64,000 nucleotides of DNA from Streptomyces qaidamensis (GCF_001611795.1 NZ_CP015098.1:8122001-8186000); one strand, 5' to 3'; positions 1 to 8,536 are shown, numbered from the stretch's first letter. The notes: generated by a model not told the origin, from the sequence alone. Numbers and translations are program-made.

Positions 1-1
1 G

Positions 2-472
2 GCCTGGGACCCCACCCGCCTCGTCAACGGCCAGTCCGGGCTGAACCTCGGCGCCGACGGCGGCACCGGCGACCTCATGGACGAGCACGGCTACCCCAGC
101 CCCGCGCTGCCGCCCCGGCCGGACGGCGAGCGCGCCCTGGTCACCGGCGAGTACGGCGGCCTGGGCCTGGCGGTGCCCGGCCACGCCTGGTCCGTGCAGC
201 AGTCGTACGTCGACCTCGACCCGGCGACCTGCACCGAGGACTACCTGGAGAAGCTGGACGAGGTCCGGGCGCTGGTCTGCAAGGGGAGCAACGGGGCCGT
301 GTACACCCAGATCGCCGATGTCGAGGGCGAGCTGAACGGCTTCCTCACCTACGACCGCGCGGTGCTGAAACCCGGCACGGCCCGGCTGAAGGCCGCGCAC
401 GAGGCGCTGATCCGTGACGCCTCCCGGGTGACTCCCACCGGGTGCCCGGCGGCGCGACCTGTGCTGGACTGA
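2..472 (+). CDS. Glycoside hydrolase family 2-type protein, C-terminal part
   Basis: This is the end of a gene that begins before the window; the frame is open from base 2. The 156 visible residues include AWDPTRLVNGQSG, GEYGGLG and a WSVQQSY stretch. These fit the last strands and helices of the TIM barrel in GH2 beta-galactosidase, beta-mannosidase or glucuronidase-like enzymes. The acid in GEYGG falls where late-barrel substrate contacts lie. The two catalytic acids would be upstream and cannot be checked, so substrate is unknown. A strong hairpin follows the stop codon. Confidence 0.7.
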   Translation, partial: AWDPTRLVNGQSGLNLGADGGTGDLMDEHGYPSPALPPRPDGERALVTGEYGGLGLAVPGHAWSVQQSYVDLDPATCTEDYLEKLDEVRALVCKGSNGAVYTQIADVEGELNGFLTYDRAVLKPGTARLKAAHEALIRDASRVTPTGCPAARPVLD

Positions 473-486
473 CCGCACATGCACCA

Positions 487-520
487 TAAGTCCCGCCCCT
501 ATCAGCCGGGGCGGGACTTA
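487..520 (+). terminator. Hairpin terminator after the GH2 gene
   Basis: There is a perfect 13-bp inverted repeat (487-499 and 508-520) with an 8-nt loop, starting 15 nt after the stop codon. The stem is GC-rich and ends in TTA. There is no long T run, which is usual for Streptomyces terminators. Confidence 0.8.
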
Positions 521-629
521 GGTGTCCTCTCACTACGTCCTGATCGGATGCTCATAGTGAAAGGACCCCTTAATCGGATGTTAACTGTGCGTAGCCTGAT
601 CGTACTTGACCGTAATCGGGCGGGGGCGG

Positions 630-682
630 TTGACTGCTGACCCACCCGTCGTCGACGCGAGGCAAGCCCTTGACTGCTGACC
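630..682 (+). repeat. 13-bp direct repeat at the acyltransferase start
   Basis: TTGACTGCTGACC occurs at 630-642 and again at 670-682. The second copy holds the TTG start codon of the acyltransferase. The copies are 40 bp apart and in different frames. They may be a short duplication or may act in transcription (each begins with TTGACT) or translation. An 8-mer, ATCGGATG, is also repeated at 543 and 573. Confidence 0.5.
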
Positions 683-2013
683 TGCTCGCTCCTCTCGACC
701 TGGCGTTCTGGAACCTCGAGTCCGCCGAACACCCGATGCACCTCGGTGCGCTCGGGATCTTCTCGGCCCACTCGCCCGCCGCGGGCGCCCACGCGGCGGA
801 CCTGCTCGCGGCCCGGGCCGCCGGAGTCCCCGGACTGCGGATGCGCATCCGCGACGTGTGGCAGCCGCTGCCCGCCGCCCTGCGCCGGCCGCTCGCCTTC
901 GGCGGCGCGGCCCGCGAGGCGGACCCGGACTTCGACCCCCTGAACCACGTCCGGCTGCACGCCCCGACCGCCGACTTCCAGACGGTCGCGGGCCGGCTCA
1001 TGGAGCGCCCCCTGGAGCGCGACCGCCCGCCCTGGGAGGCCCATGTGCTGCCGGGTGAGGACGGCGTCTGCTTCGCCGTGCTGTTCAAGTTCCACCACGC
1101 CCTGGCCGACGGGCTGCGGGCGCTGACCCTGGCGGCGGGCGTCATGGACCCGATGGACATGCCCGCGCCCCGGCCCCGCCCCGTCGAGACCCCGCGCGGC
1201 GTCCTGCCGGACGTGCGCGACCTGCCCGGGCTGATGCGCGGCGCCCTGTCCGACATGAGCCGCGCCCTGGACATCGGCGCCGCCGTCGCCCGGTCCTCCC
1301 TCGACGTGCGGTCCACCCCCGCGCTCACCTGCGCACCGAGCGGCACCCGCCGCACCGCCGGAGTCGTGCTCGACCTCGACGACGTGCACCGCATCCGCAA
1401 GACCGTCGGCGGCACCGTCAACGACGTCCTCATCGCCGTCGTCGCGGGCGCCCTGCGCCGCTGGCTCGACGAGCGCGGCGACGGCAGCGAGGGCGTCAGC
1501 CCCCGAGCCCTGATCCCCGTCTCCAAGCGCCGCCCCCGGACCGCGTACCCGCAGGGCAACCGGCTCTCCGGGTACCTGATACGGCTTCCGGTGGACGACC
1601 CCGACCCGCTGGCCCGCCTCGCCTCGGTCCGGGACGCCATGGACCGCAACAAGGACGCCGGCCCCAACCGGGGCGCGGGCGCCGTCGCCCTGCTCGCCGA
1701 CCACGTACCCGCCCTCGCCCACCGGCTCGGCGGCCCCCTGGTCGGCCAGGCGGCCCGGATCTGGTTCGACCTCCTGGTGACCAGCGTGCCCCTGCCCAGC
1801 CTGGGCCTGAAGCTCGGCGGCCACCCGCTCACCGCGGTCTTCCCCTTCGCCCCGCTGGCCCCCGGCCACTCCCTGGCCGTCGCGGTCTCGACGTACCGGG
1901 GGAGCGTCCACTACGGCCTCGTCGCCGACGCCGAGGCGGTCCCGGATCTCGACCTGTTCGCCACGGCCGTCTCCAAGGAGGTGGCGATGCTGATCAAGGC
2001 CTGCCGGTCGTGA
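670..2013 (+). CDS. Wax ester synthase/diacylglycerol acyltransferase (WS/DGAT) family
   Basis: This 447-residue protein has the usual length of bacterial WS/DGAT enzymes, which acylate diacylglycerol or fatty alcohols with acyl-CoA to make storage lipid. The N-terminus (LLAPLDLAFWNLES then PMHLGAL) is typical. The active-site motif HHALADG is intact, with His142, His143 and Asp147. A later VNDVLIAVVAGALRRW segment matches the conserved NDV block. The start is TTG at 670, preceded by GAGG. It stands alone between two promoter regions. Streptomyces has several paralogues, so whether this one makes triacylglycerol or wax ester is not settled. Confidence 0.88.
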   Translation: MTADLLAPLDLAFWNLESAEHPMHLGALGIFSAHSPAAGAHAADLLAARAAGVPGLRMRIRDVWQPLPAALRRPLAFGGAAREADPDFDPLNHVRLHAPTADFQTVAGRLMERPLERDRPPWEAHVLPGEDGVCFAVLFKFHHALADGLRALTLAAGVMDPMDMPAPRPRPVETPRGVLPDVRDLPGLMRGALSDMSRALDIGAAVARSSLDVRSTPALTCAPSGTRRTAGVVLDLDDVHRIRKTVGGTVNDVLIAVVAGALRRWLDERGDGSEGVSPRALIPVSKRRPRTAYPQGNRLSGYLIRLPVDDPDPLARLASVRDAMDRNKDAGPNRGAGAVALLADHVPALAHRLGGPLVGQAARIWFDLLVTSVPLPSLGLKLGGHPLTAVFPFAPLAPGHSLAVAVSTYRGSVHYGLVADAEAVPDLDLFATAVSKEVAMLIKACRS

Positions 2014-2024
2014 TCAAGGCGACT

Positions 2025-2054
2025 TTGGCGGTGCGGCCCGACGCTCCGTAGAAT
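2025..2054 (+). promoter_or_regulatory. Promoter for the SDR gene
   Basis: TTGGCG at 2025-2030 and TAGAAT at 2049-2054 are separated by 18 bp, a good housekeeping-type promoter. It predicts a leader of about 55-60 nt before the ATG at 2118. Confidence 0.5.
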
Positions 2055-2117
2055 TCGCCCTTCGAATGCGGGCGCGACCGGCGCGCCGCGACGGCAGAGC
2101 AGGGAACGACAGCGGCG

Positions 2118-3620
2118 ATGACGGTGACAGAGGACGGCCCGCAGGCCATGGACGAGGCGAGCGGGCTCTCGTACGGACCCGGCATCGACCCGGAACGTCT
2201 GGCCGTCTGCCTCGGCGTGCTGGAGGAACTCGACAAGCTGGACGTCGACCACCCGGACGCCATCGCGGTCCGCCGGGCCACGGCCGGGATCTACCGCACG
2301 GTCAAGCAGCGCCGCCGCCAGGAGCGCCGGGCCGCCAAGACCGCCCACGACAAGGCGGTCACGGAGGCCACGGCGACCGGCTCCGCCCAGCGCATCGACG
2401 ACGAGACCGAGGGCCTGCTGCCGTCGTCGAACACCGAGGAGGGCAGGATCGCGGGGATACTCCAGCGCCCGCGCTCCTGCTACACCTGCAAGGCCCGGTA
2501 CGTGGAAGTCGACTACTTCTACCACCAGCTCTGTCCGGACTGCGCCCGCGTGAACCGCGAGAAGCGCGACGTCCGCGCCGACCTCACCGGCAAGCGCGCG
2601 CTGCTCACCGGCGGCCGGGCCAAGATCGGCATGTACATCGCGCTGAGGCTGCTGCGCGACGGCGCGCACACCACGATCACCACGCGCTTCCCCAAGGACG
2701 CCATCCGCCGCTTCAAGGCGATGGACGACTCCGCGGACTGGATGCACCGCCTGGAGGTCGTCGGCATCGACCTGCGCGACCCGGCCCAGGCCGTGGCCCT
2801 CGCCGACCAGGTCGCCGAGGCGGGCCCGCTCGACATCCTCGTCAACAACGCGACGCAGACCGTGCGCCGCCTGCCCTCCGCCTACGCCGCGCTGGTCGAG
2901 GGGGAGAGCGCCCCGCTGCCCGCCGGAGAGCTCCCCGCCCATCACGTCATCGGCGCCTTCAACTCCGGTGCGGTCGACGGCATCGCCGCGCTGCCCCTCG
3001 GCACGAGCGGGCTCGACGCCCAGCAGGTCGCCGACCTTGCCCTGGTCGCGGGCAACGCCAGCGTCGAACGGCACCTGGACGGCACGGCGATCGACGCGGG
3101 CGGGCTGGTGCCCGACGTGGTCGACTCCAACACCTGGGTGCAGACGATCGAGCAGATCTCGCCCGTCGAGCTGCTGGAAACCCAGCTGTGCAACTACACG
3201 GCGCCGTTCATCCTGATCAGCAAGCTGCGGCCGGCCATGGCCGAGGCCGCGAGGAAGGCGGAGAGCGGCCGCGCCTACGTCGTGAACGTGTCCGCGATGG
3301 AAGGGGTCTTCGGGCGCGGGTACAAGGGCGCCGGGCATCCGAACACCAATGCCGCGAAAGCCGCGATGAACATGGTCACGCGCACCAGCGCCCAGGAGAT
3401 GTTCCAGACCGACGGCATCCTGATGACCTCGGTCGACACGGGCTGGATCACCGACGAGCGGCCGCACTACGACAAGCTGCGTCTCGCCGAGGCCGGGTTC
3501 CACGCGCCGCTGGACCTCGTCGACGGAGCGGCCCGGGTCTACGACCCCATCGTGCGGGGTGAGGTGGGAGAGGACCTCTACGGCGTCTTCCTGAAGGACT
3601 ACGCGCCCGGGAAGTGGTAG
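2118..3620 (+). CDS. Atypical SDR-fold protein with N-terminal zinc knuckle
   Basis: The 500-residue protein has three parts. Residues 1-110 are helical and charged, with an RRRQERRAAK stretch. Residues 121-142 hold a four-cysteine knuckle (C121-x2-C124, C139-x2-C142). A Rossmann domain begins near 160, with TGGRAKIG at 164-171 for NAD(P) binding and LVNNA near 245. At the active site the usual Tyr-x3-Lys is Thr410-x3-Lys414, so the catalytic tyrosine is missing. The Ser in VNVSAMEG is kept. The protein may bind nucleotide without classical SDR catalysis. ATG 2118 was chosen; ATG 2148 is a possible alternative. It has its own promoter and no operon partner. Confidence 0.75.
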   Translation: MTVTEDGPQAMDEASGLSYGPGIDPERLAVCLGVLEELDKLDVDHPDAIAVRRATAGIYRTVKQRRRQERRAAKTAHDKAVTEATATGSAQRIDDETEGLLPSSNTEEGRIAGILQRPRSCYTCKARYVEVDYFYHQLCPDCARVNREKRDVRADLTGKRALLTGGRAKIGMYIALRLLRDGAHTTITTRFPKDAIRRFKAMDDSADWMHRLEVVGIDLRDPAQAVALADQVAEAGPLDILVNNATQTVRRLPSAYAALVEGESAPLPAGELPAHHVIGAFNSGAVDGIAALPLGTSGLDAQQVADLALVAGNASVERHLDGTAIDAGGLVPDVVDSNTWVQTIEQISPVELLETQLCNYTAPFILISKLRPAMAEAARKAESGRAYVVNVSAMEGVFGRGYKGAGHPNTNAAKAAMNMVTRTSAQEMFQTDGILMTSVDTGWITDERPHYDKLRLAEAGFHAPLDLVDGAARVYDPIVRGEVGEDLYGVFLKDYAPGKW

Positions 3621-4019
3621 TCGCCCCTGTCCCGTGACGGGCTGTCAGGGACCGTCTGGAAAGCGCCGTCGTCGACATACGCCGTTCGGGTGAACTGCAA
3701 AACCCCCGTCGGCGTACAAAACGGTACGCAAACCGGAGTTGAACGCGGTCTGACGCACGATCGTTACCGGCTGTTTTCAGCCCCATCGAGCGGGGTCCCG
3801 CTCATTTGGTTAGTCTGATCCGGACGGACAGCAGCACGGGGTCCTACCCACACCCACGGTCCGTCATGGGACCAGCCGGTTCACCACGGCCTGCTCTCCC
3901 GTGAGTCGACCGGCGCCACCGCGTCCGAACTGCATTTGACACAGAGGCCCGAGCGGGCGTCAGGCGCAGCAGGACCGGCGCGTACGTCCCGAGGGTGACC
4001 GACACATAAGGAGTGCGCG
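3621..4019 (+). other. Intergenic region with hairpins and promoter-like sites
   Basis: No gene is visible here. A nested hairpin at 3625-3650 (CCCTG/CAGGG outside CCCGT/ACGGG) could end SDR transcription. A second perfect hairpin lies at 3788-3803 (GAGCGGG/CCCGCTC), just before a TTAGTCT stretch that could be a -10 region. TTGACA at 3936-3941 is a plausible -35 for the small gene at 4020. I see no tRNA-like fold. Confidence 0.45.
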
Positions 4020-4193
4020 GTGACACCGGAGAAGACGAATCGCGATCAGCGCCCCAAGGAACGCGGCGAGCGCGCCGGCCGACGGGTCGACGAGCTCGGC
4101 AGCCTCGACGTGTGGGCCCGTTCGGCCCCGATCCGCCTCGCGGGCTACGAGGAAGACCTCGCGGAGCCCCACATCCTGCCCAGCGTCGACTGA
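4020..4193 (+). CDS. Small protein of 57 residues, unknown function
   Basis: This is a GTG-started gene with a strong ribosome site, AAGGAG at 4008-4013, six bases before the start. The first 28 residues are charged and rich in Arg, Glu and Lys. The second half, GSLDVWARSAPIRLAGYEED then LAEPHILPSVD, is compact and ends sharply. It has no cysteine, signal peptide or membrane segment. The conserved-looking tail suggests a peptide partner or regulatory protein. I recall similar short Streptomyces proteins but cannot name a family. It is followed after 56 nt by a separately promoted acetyltransferase gene. Confidence 0.72.
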   Translation: MTPEKTNRDQRPKERGERAGRRVDELGSLDVWARSAPIRLAGYEEDLAEPHILPSVD

Positions 4194-4249
4194 CTGCGGG
4201 CAGCCCCCACCGCGATCGCCGAGAGCATGGGCGTGCCAGACTCGCACCC

Positions 4250-4732
4250 ATGCTGATCAGGGAAGCAACGGCTGACGACTGGCCTGGTATCTGGCCGTTC
4301 TGGCACCGCATCGTCGCCGCGGGCGAGACCTACGCATGGGACCCGGGTACCTCCGAGGAGGAGGCCCGGGTCCTGTGGTTGAACCCGGCGAAACGCGTCT
4401 ACGTCGTCGAGGACGACAGCGGAGCCGTCGTCGCCTCCGCCTACCTCACCCCCAACTACGGTGGCCCGGCCGCCCGCATCGCCAACGCCGGCTTCATGGT
4501 CGACCCGGGCAGGGGCGGCCGGGGCTACGGACGCGCCCTGGCCGGCCACCTCCTGACCGAAGCCCGGGCCGCCGGCTACCGGGGCATGGTGTTCAACGCC
4601 GTCGTCGAGACCAACCCGGCCGTGCACCTGTGGGCGTCCCTCGGCTTCACGATCCTCGGCACGGTCCCGGACGCCTTCGAACACCCCCGGCACGGCCCGG
4701 TGGGGCTGCACATCATGTACCGGGCGCTGTAG
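4250..4732 (+). CDS. GNAT family N-acetyltransferase
   Basis: The protein has 160 residues. It shows the GNAT fold: an N-terminal MLIREATADDWPGIW, central strands ending in GFMVDPGRGGRGYGRALAGHL (acetyl-CoA pyrophosphate loop R/Q-x2-G-x-G/A) and a C-terminal NPAVHLWASLGF. These resemble phosphinothricin/amino-acid acetyltransferases, but the substrate is unknown. ATG 4250 was chosen over longer in-frame starts because CAGACT, a -10-like box, sits at 4237-4242, exactly 7 nt before it. The mRNA is therefore probably leaderless. Confidence 0.85.
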   Translation: MLIREATADDWPGIWPFWHRIVAAGETYAWDPGTSEEEARVLWLNPAKRVYVVEDDSGAVVASAYLTPNYGGPAARIANAGFMVDPGRGGRGYGRALAGHLLTEARAAGYRGMVFNAVVETNPAVHLWASLGFTILGTVPDAFEHPRHGPVGLHIMYRAL

Positions 4733-4751
4733 AGCACCGCAGGAGCGGCCG

Positions 4752-5165
4752 TCAGGGCCGGGCGTACGGACGGGTCATGATCTCCATGTTGTGGCCGTCC
4801 GGGTCGTCGAAGTAGGCGCCCCGGCCGCCGAAGAGGTCGTTGACCCGGCCCGGTGCGGTGTGGCTCGGATCGGCGTAGTAGGTGACGCCGATCGCCTCCA
4901 GCCGGGCGATCATGGCGTCGAACTGCTCCTCGGGCACGAGGAACGCGTAGTGCTGCGGCTGGATGGGCTCGTCGCGCTTCTCGTAGTAGTCGAGGGTCAC
5001 GCCGTTGCCCAGGTCGACGGGCAGGAAGGGGCCGAAGGGGGCGCCGACCTCCAGACCGAGGACGGCCGCCAGGAACTCGGCGGACAACCGGCGGTCCGAG
5101 GCGTAGACGGCGGTGTGGTCGAGGCGGGCGACGGTGGCGGGCACGGCAGGCTGAGCAAGGGACAT
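4752..5165 (-). CDS. VOC (glyoxalase/bleomycin-resistance fold) protein
   Basis: This 137-residue single VOC domain opens with ARLDHTAVYASDRRLSAEFLAAVLG and closes with the typical AYFDDPDGHNMEIM. His17, Glu60-region residues and the terminal Glu in NMEIM are the likely metal ligands. Members act as glyoxalases, dioxygenases or resistance proteins, and nothing here fixes the reaction. It converges on the acetyltransferase gene with a 19-nt gap. Confidence 0.82.
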   Translation of the reverse strand: MSLAQPAVPATVARLDHTAVYASDRRLSAEFLAAVLGLEVGAPFGPFLPVDLGNGVTLDYYEKRDEPIQPQHYAFLVPEEQFDAMIARLEAIGVTYYADPSHTAPGRVNDLFGGRGAYFDDPDGHNMEIMTRPYARP

Positions 5166-5373
5166 GAGTGGGTTCGTCTCCGGTCGTGTGAGGTCCGTGG
5201 TGAAGCGCCGCTGAGGCGCGAGGGGATGAAGACACGGAGACGAGAGGCGGGGCGCGTGCCCTCTCCGGCTCTCGGGCGAGTCCGGGCGGGGTCACCCCCG
5301 CCGCGCTCACGTCGAGGCCGGGCGCCTCACTCGTGCATGGCCTACGGCCGACCCGGCAGTCACCCGGCCGACC

Positions 5374-6714
5374 TTAGTCCATCGGCGCCGTGCGCTGCCA
5401 CGGATTACGTTCCTCCAGCCGGCCTGCCAGATCGAGGAGTTGGGACTCCGAGCCGGGCCGCCCCACCAGCTGCACGGCGCAGGGGGCGCCGGAGGGGAGA
5501 GTTCCGCAGGGAACCGCCATGGCGGGCCAGCCGGTCAGGTTCCACGGGGGTGTCAGGGGCGAGTAGTTCGTGTTGACCAGCAGGTTGCTCAGCCAGCCCC
5601 GCTCGTGCCAGGGCCCGGCCTTGGGGGAGCGGCGTGCCAGCGCCGGGGTGAGCAGCACGTCGTACTCGGTGAAGAACGGCTCCAGTCGTGCCCGGAGCTT
5701 CTCCCGGCTCGCCCCGGAGCGCGCGGCGGCGATGAAGGGGCGGCCGATTCTCGCGTGGACGCGGGTGCGCCGGGTCAGCAGGCGGGGGTCGAGGGGCTGG
5801 GCCTCCGCGGCCGTGCCCGCCGTCCAGTGGATCAGCGAGGTCGTGGCGAGGGAGACCGGGTAAGGCGGGTCGGCGCGCCGGACCTGGTACCCCGCCCGCA
5901 TCAACAACCCGGCCGCGTCCCGGGCGGCCGCCGCGTAAGGGCGGCTGACGGTGACGCCGGCCAGCGGGCTGCGCAGCGACACGGCGACCCGGAGCGTGCC
6001 GGGCTCGGACCGGGGTGCGGGTGCGGTACCGGCGAGGACCGAGAGCATCAGGCGCGCGTCCTCGACGGTCGTGGCGAGCGGGCCGTGCTCCGCCATGCCG
6101 AACCAGTTGCTGCCCCCGCCCGCCGGGACCACTCCCCGGCCCGGCTTGATGGTGACCAGGCCGCAGTTGGCGGCCGGTATGCGCAGGGAGCCCATGCCGT
6201 CGTTGCCGAGGGCGAGCGGCACCATCCCGGCGGCGACGGCGGCCGCGCTGCCCCCCGACGAACCGCCCGCGGAACGTGACGGGTCCCAGGGGTTGCGGGC
6301 GATGCCCAGCACGCCGTCCGTCGTGCCGAAGACGCACAGTTCGGGCACGTGCGTCAGTCCCACGACCACCGCGCCCGCCGCCCGCAGCCGGGCCACCGTC
6401 ACATGGTCCTGTGCGGCCGGGGTGTCCGGTGTCGCCGCCGAGCCGACGCGGGTGGACTCGCCGCGCACCGCGAGGTTGTCCTTGACGGCCACGGGCACCC
6501 CGGCCAGCGGCAGTTCGGCGAAGTCGCCGCGGGCCGCCACCTCGTCGGCCTCGGCCAGGGCCGCCTCGGCACGCACCGCGCGGAAGGCACCCACACGCCC
6601 GTCGAGCCGCTCGATCCGGGCGAGGTGCTCGGCGACCACCTCCCGGGGTGTGACCCGCTTCTCGCGGACTGCGGCGGATATCTCGGCGGCGGTGCGGCCG
6701 GTCCAGGTGGTCAC
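5374..6714 (-). CDS. Amidase signature family hydrolase
   Basis: This 446-residue enzyme hydrolyses amides through a Ser-cisSer-Lys triad. The triad is visible: Lys78 in VAVKDN, Ser152 in GGSSGG and Ser176 in MGSLRIPAA. The spacing is as in other amidase signature enzymes. The C-terminal half includes NLTGWPAMAVPCG, normal for the family. There is no GatB or GatC nearby, so it is probably a catabolic amidase and not the tRNA amidotransferase subunit. A second family member is cut by the right edge of the window. Confidence 0.88.
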   Translation of the reverse strand: MTTWTGRTAAEISAAVREKRVTPREVVAEHLARIERLDGRVGAFRAVRAEAALAEADEVAARGDFAELPLAGVPVAVKDNLAVRGESTRVGSAATPDTPAAQDHVTVARLRAAGAVVVGLTHVPELCVFGTTDGVLGIARNPWDPSRSAGGSSGGSAAAVAAGMVPLALGNDGMGSLRIPAANCGLVTIKPGRGVVPAGGGSNWFGMAEHGPLATTVEDARLMLSVLAGTAPAPRSEPGTLRVAVSLRSPLAGVTVSRPYAAAARDAAGLLMRAGYQVRRADPPYPVSLATTSLIHWTAGTAAEAQPLDPRLLTRRTRVHARIGRPFIAAARSGASREKLRARLEPFFTEYDVLLTPALARRSPKAGPWHERGWLSNLLVNTNYSPLTPPWNLTGWPAMAVPCGTLPSGAPCAVQLVGRPGSESQLLDLAGRLEERNPWQRTAPMD

Positions 6715-6864
6715 AGCGGCTCCTCGGAAGGACTGCGCGGACTCAAGAGGTCCTTACTGGCGAGTACGTAGGGAGAACTCTGCACCCGGACAGGAGCGCG
6801 CGTCGAGGCCGCCGGGCATGTCGATGCCGGATCAGTGCCGTGGACCTGGTCCTGATGTGGCCGC

Positions 6865-7890
6865 TCAGCGCAGATGGCGCGCGAAGAAGGCCTCGGTCAC
6901 GTCCATCTCGGCCGCCCACCGCGGCCCGAACGTGTGACCCTCGCCGGGGACCGTGCGGAGTTCGACGTCCTTGCCGGCGTCCCCGAACGCGGCGGCGGCC
7001 TCCCGTGACCAGGCGAGGGGGCAGGTGTCGTCCGCGGTGCCGTGCTGGATCAGCAGGGGTTCGCTGACGCGGTCGGCGTAGGTCAGCGGTGAGACGCCGC
7101 GCCAGAACGCCGGGTCCTCCTCGGGCGTGCCGTGCTTCTCCTCGATCTCGGCGACGAGGGGGTCGCCGTCGGGCCGCTGGAAATGGTCGATGTTCTCCTG
7201 CGGCCGGGCGCTCACCGGCGCGTAGGCGACCGCCGCGTCGAACAGGCCGGGCGCCACGACCAGGGTGTTGTACACGACCCCGCCGCCCATCGACCGGCCG
7301 AACAGGCCGATCCGGTCGCCGTCGATCTCGGGGCGCCCGGAGTTCCGCAGGGCCAGGGCGGCGCCGATGACGTCCTCGGTGTAACCGAGCCGCAGATTCA
7401 CGTCGTTGTCCGGGTCCTTGTCGGAGCGGGCGTGGTTGCGGTAGTCGGTGTGCAGGACGACATGGCCGCCGCGGGCCAGGCGGTCCTGCTCGCGCGGCAT
7501 GCCCTGGCCGCTGAGGTAGACGTCCGGGTCGATGTATCCGTGCGCCAGCACCAGCGCCGGGAAGGGGCCCCTGCCCTCGGGGATGTTCATGATCCCGGAG
7601 ATGGTCAGGCCGTTCGCCTCGTAGGTGACGGCGTGGCGGGTATAGGCGGAGTTCCGGTCGAGCACGTCGCCGAGACGCAGCCCCGAGCCGGTGTGCTCGC
7701 GCCGCATCAACGCCGGGAGGGAGACGGGGTCGGCAGGGCCGGGGGCCGGCGTGGCGCGGGGGCTCTCGCCGGTGGTCCGGGCCGGCGCCGGGGAGGTCGC
7801 GGGCGCGCCGTCCTCCGCACCGCCGGTGCAGCCCGTCACCAGGGCCAGCAACAGTCCGGCGGCCGCGCAGGCGGTGCCCCGGAGCCGCAT
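6865..7890 (-). CDS. Lipoprotein alpha/beta hydrolase, prolyl-oligopeptidase/DLH type
   Basis: The protein has 341 residues. The N-terminus has a lipoprotein signal with lipobox LVTGC and then an Ala/Pro/Thr linker. The hydrolase domain carries GRSMGGG (nucleophile elbow), HGTADDTCP (acid region) and GEGHTFGP (catalytic His). It should act at the outer membrane face as a peptidase or esterase. CACACT, seven bases before the ATG, suggests a leaderless transcript. The region upstream contains gene remnants, so its original partners may be lost. Confidence 0.85.
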   Translation of the reverse strand: MRLRGTACAAAGLLLALVTGCTGGAEDGAPATSPAPARTTGESPRATPAPGPADPVSLPALMRREHTGSGLRLGDVLDRNSAYTRHAVTYEANGLTISGIMNIPEGRGPFPALVLAHGYIDPDVYLSGQGMPREQDRLARGGHVVLHTDYRNHARSDKDPDNDVNLRLGYTEDVIGAALALRNSGRPEIDGDRIGLFGRSMGGGVVYNTLVVAPGLFDAAVAYAPVSARPQENIDHFQRPDGDPLVAEIEEKHGTPEEDPAFWRGVSPLTYADRVSEPLLIQHGTADDTCPLAWSREAAAAFGDAGKDVELRTVPGEGHTFGPRWAAEMDVTEAFFARHLR

Positions 7891-7951
7891 ACGGTCCAGT
7901 GTGACCCCGACCTGTGCGGGAGGGTAGGTGTCGCCTGGCCGGACCCCGTGC

Positions 7952-8066
7952 CACCCCCGTGCTGTCCCGCTCGATCAGCCCCGGCACGGGGACCCGGACC
8001 GTCCGGGCCGGGCCGCCGTCGGGCAAGGCGGTCGGTTCCCGCGCCGCCGTGCGGCCGAACTCGACG
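7952..8066 (-). pseudogene. Remnant of a LacI-type regulator, C-terminal end
   Basis: On the minus strand the text FGRTAAREPTALPDGGPART then VRVPVPGLIERDSTG matches the last part of LacI-family sugar regulators (a G-x-x-A helix, DGGP, then LIxRxSTG). There is no DNA-binding domain upstream and no start codon; the frame runs on past the normal end without a stop. The fragment lies head to head with a GH38 remnant, so both have lost their 5' parts. This was read by eye. Confidence 0.5.
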
Positions 8067-8086
8067 CACCTCCACCGGCCGACCCA

Positions 8087-8483
8087 CACCAACACGGCGA
8101 CGGCGGCACGACCACCACGGTTCGGGTATCCCTGCTGCGCGCCCCGCGCTTCCCCGGCCCGGAGACCGACCAGGGCGTGCACCGCATCCGGCACACGCTG
8201 GTGCCGGGCGCAAGCCGGCCGACGACGGCAGCGGTGACGTGGTCGTCCGCTTCCACCAGGCGTTCGGCGGCCGGGCACGCGCCACGCTCACCGCCGGGTT
8301 CGACGTCGCCGGAGTCGCGGTGACGGACCTGCTGGAACGCCCGCTCGCCGACGTGGCGGCACCGCAGGCGCGGACGGCCGGATCGCCCTGGGGCTGCGCC
8401 CGTTCGAGCTGGTGACGCTCCGGCTGCGGCGCGCCTGGAGGCAGTGGGAGACGCAGGTCACATTCGTCGGTGTCACGTCGTGA
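8087..8483 (+). pseudogene. Remnant of a GH38 alpha-mannosidase, C-terminal end, two frameshifts
   Basis: Three frames must be joined to recover a GH38 C-terminus. The first gives DGGTTTTVRVSLLRAPRFPG and PETDQGVHRIRHTLVPGA. After a shift near 8215-8220 comes DVVVRFHQAFGGRARATLT and VTDLLERPLADV. After another shift near 8370 comes DGRIALGLRPFELVTLRLRR, with a stop at 8481. The blocks are collinear with bacterial alpha-mannosidases. The catalytic domain is absent. This is a decayed gene end, probably left by a deletion that also cut the neighbouring LacI gene. Confidence 0.65.
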
Positions 8484-8536
8484 CGAGCCGCTGCCTCATA
8501 GGGGTGTACGCACCGACAACGACAGAGGAGCTCACC

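Noticed and set aside
502..1911. Long minus-strand frames opposite the acyltransferase gene
   Set aside because: They have low-complexity Arg/Gly/Ala text, while the plus strand has an intact HHxxxDG enzyme.
4020..4193. Lasso, lanthipeptide or RiPP precursor
   Set aside because: The peptide has no cysteine and no maturation enzyme is nearby.
5374..6714. gatA of tRNA amidotransferase
   Set aside because: No gatB or gatC is adjacent and the gene stands alone.
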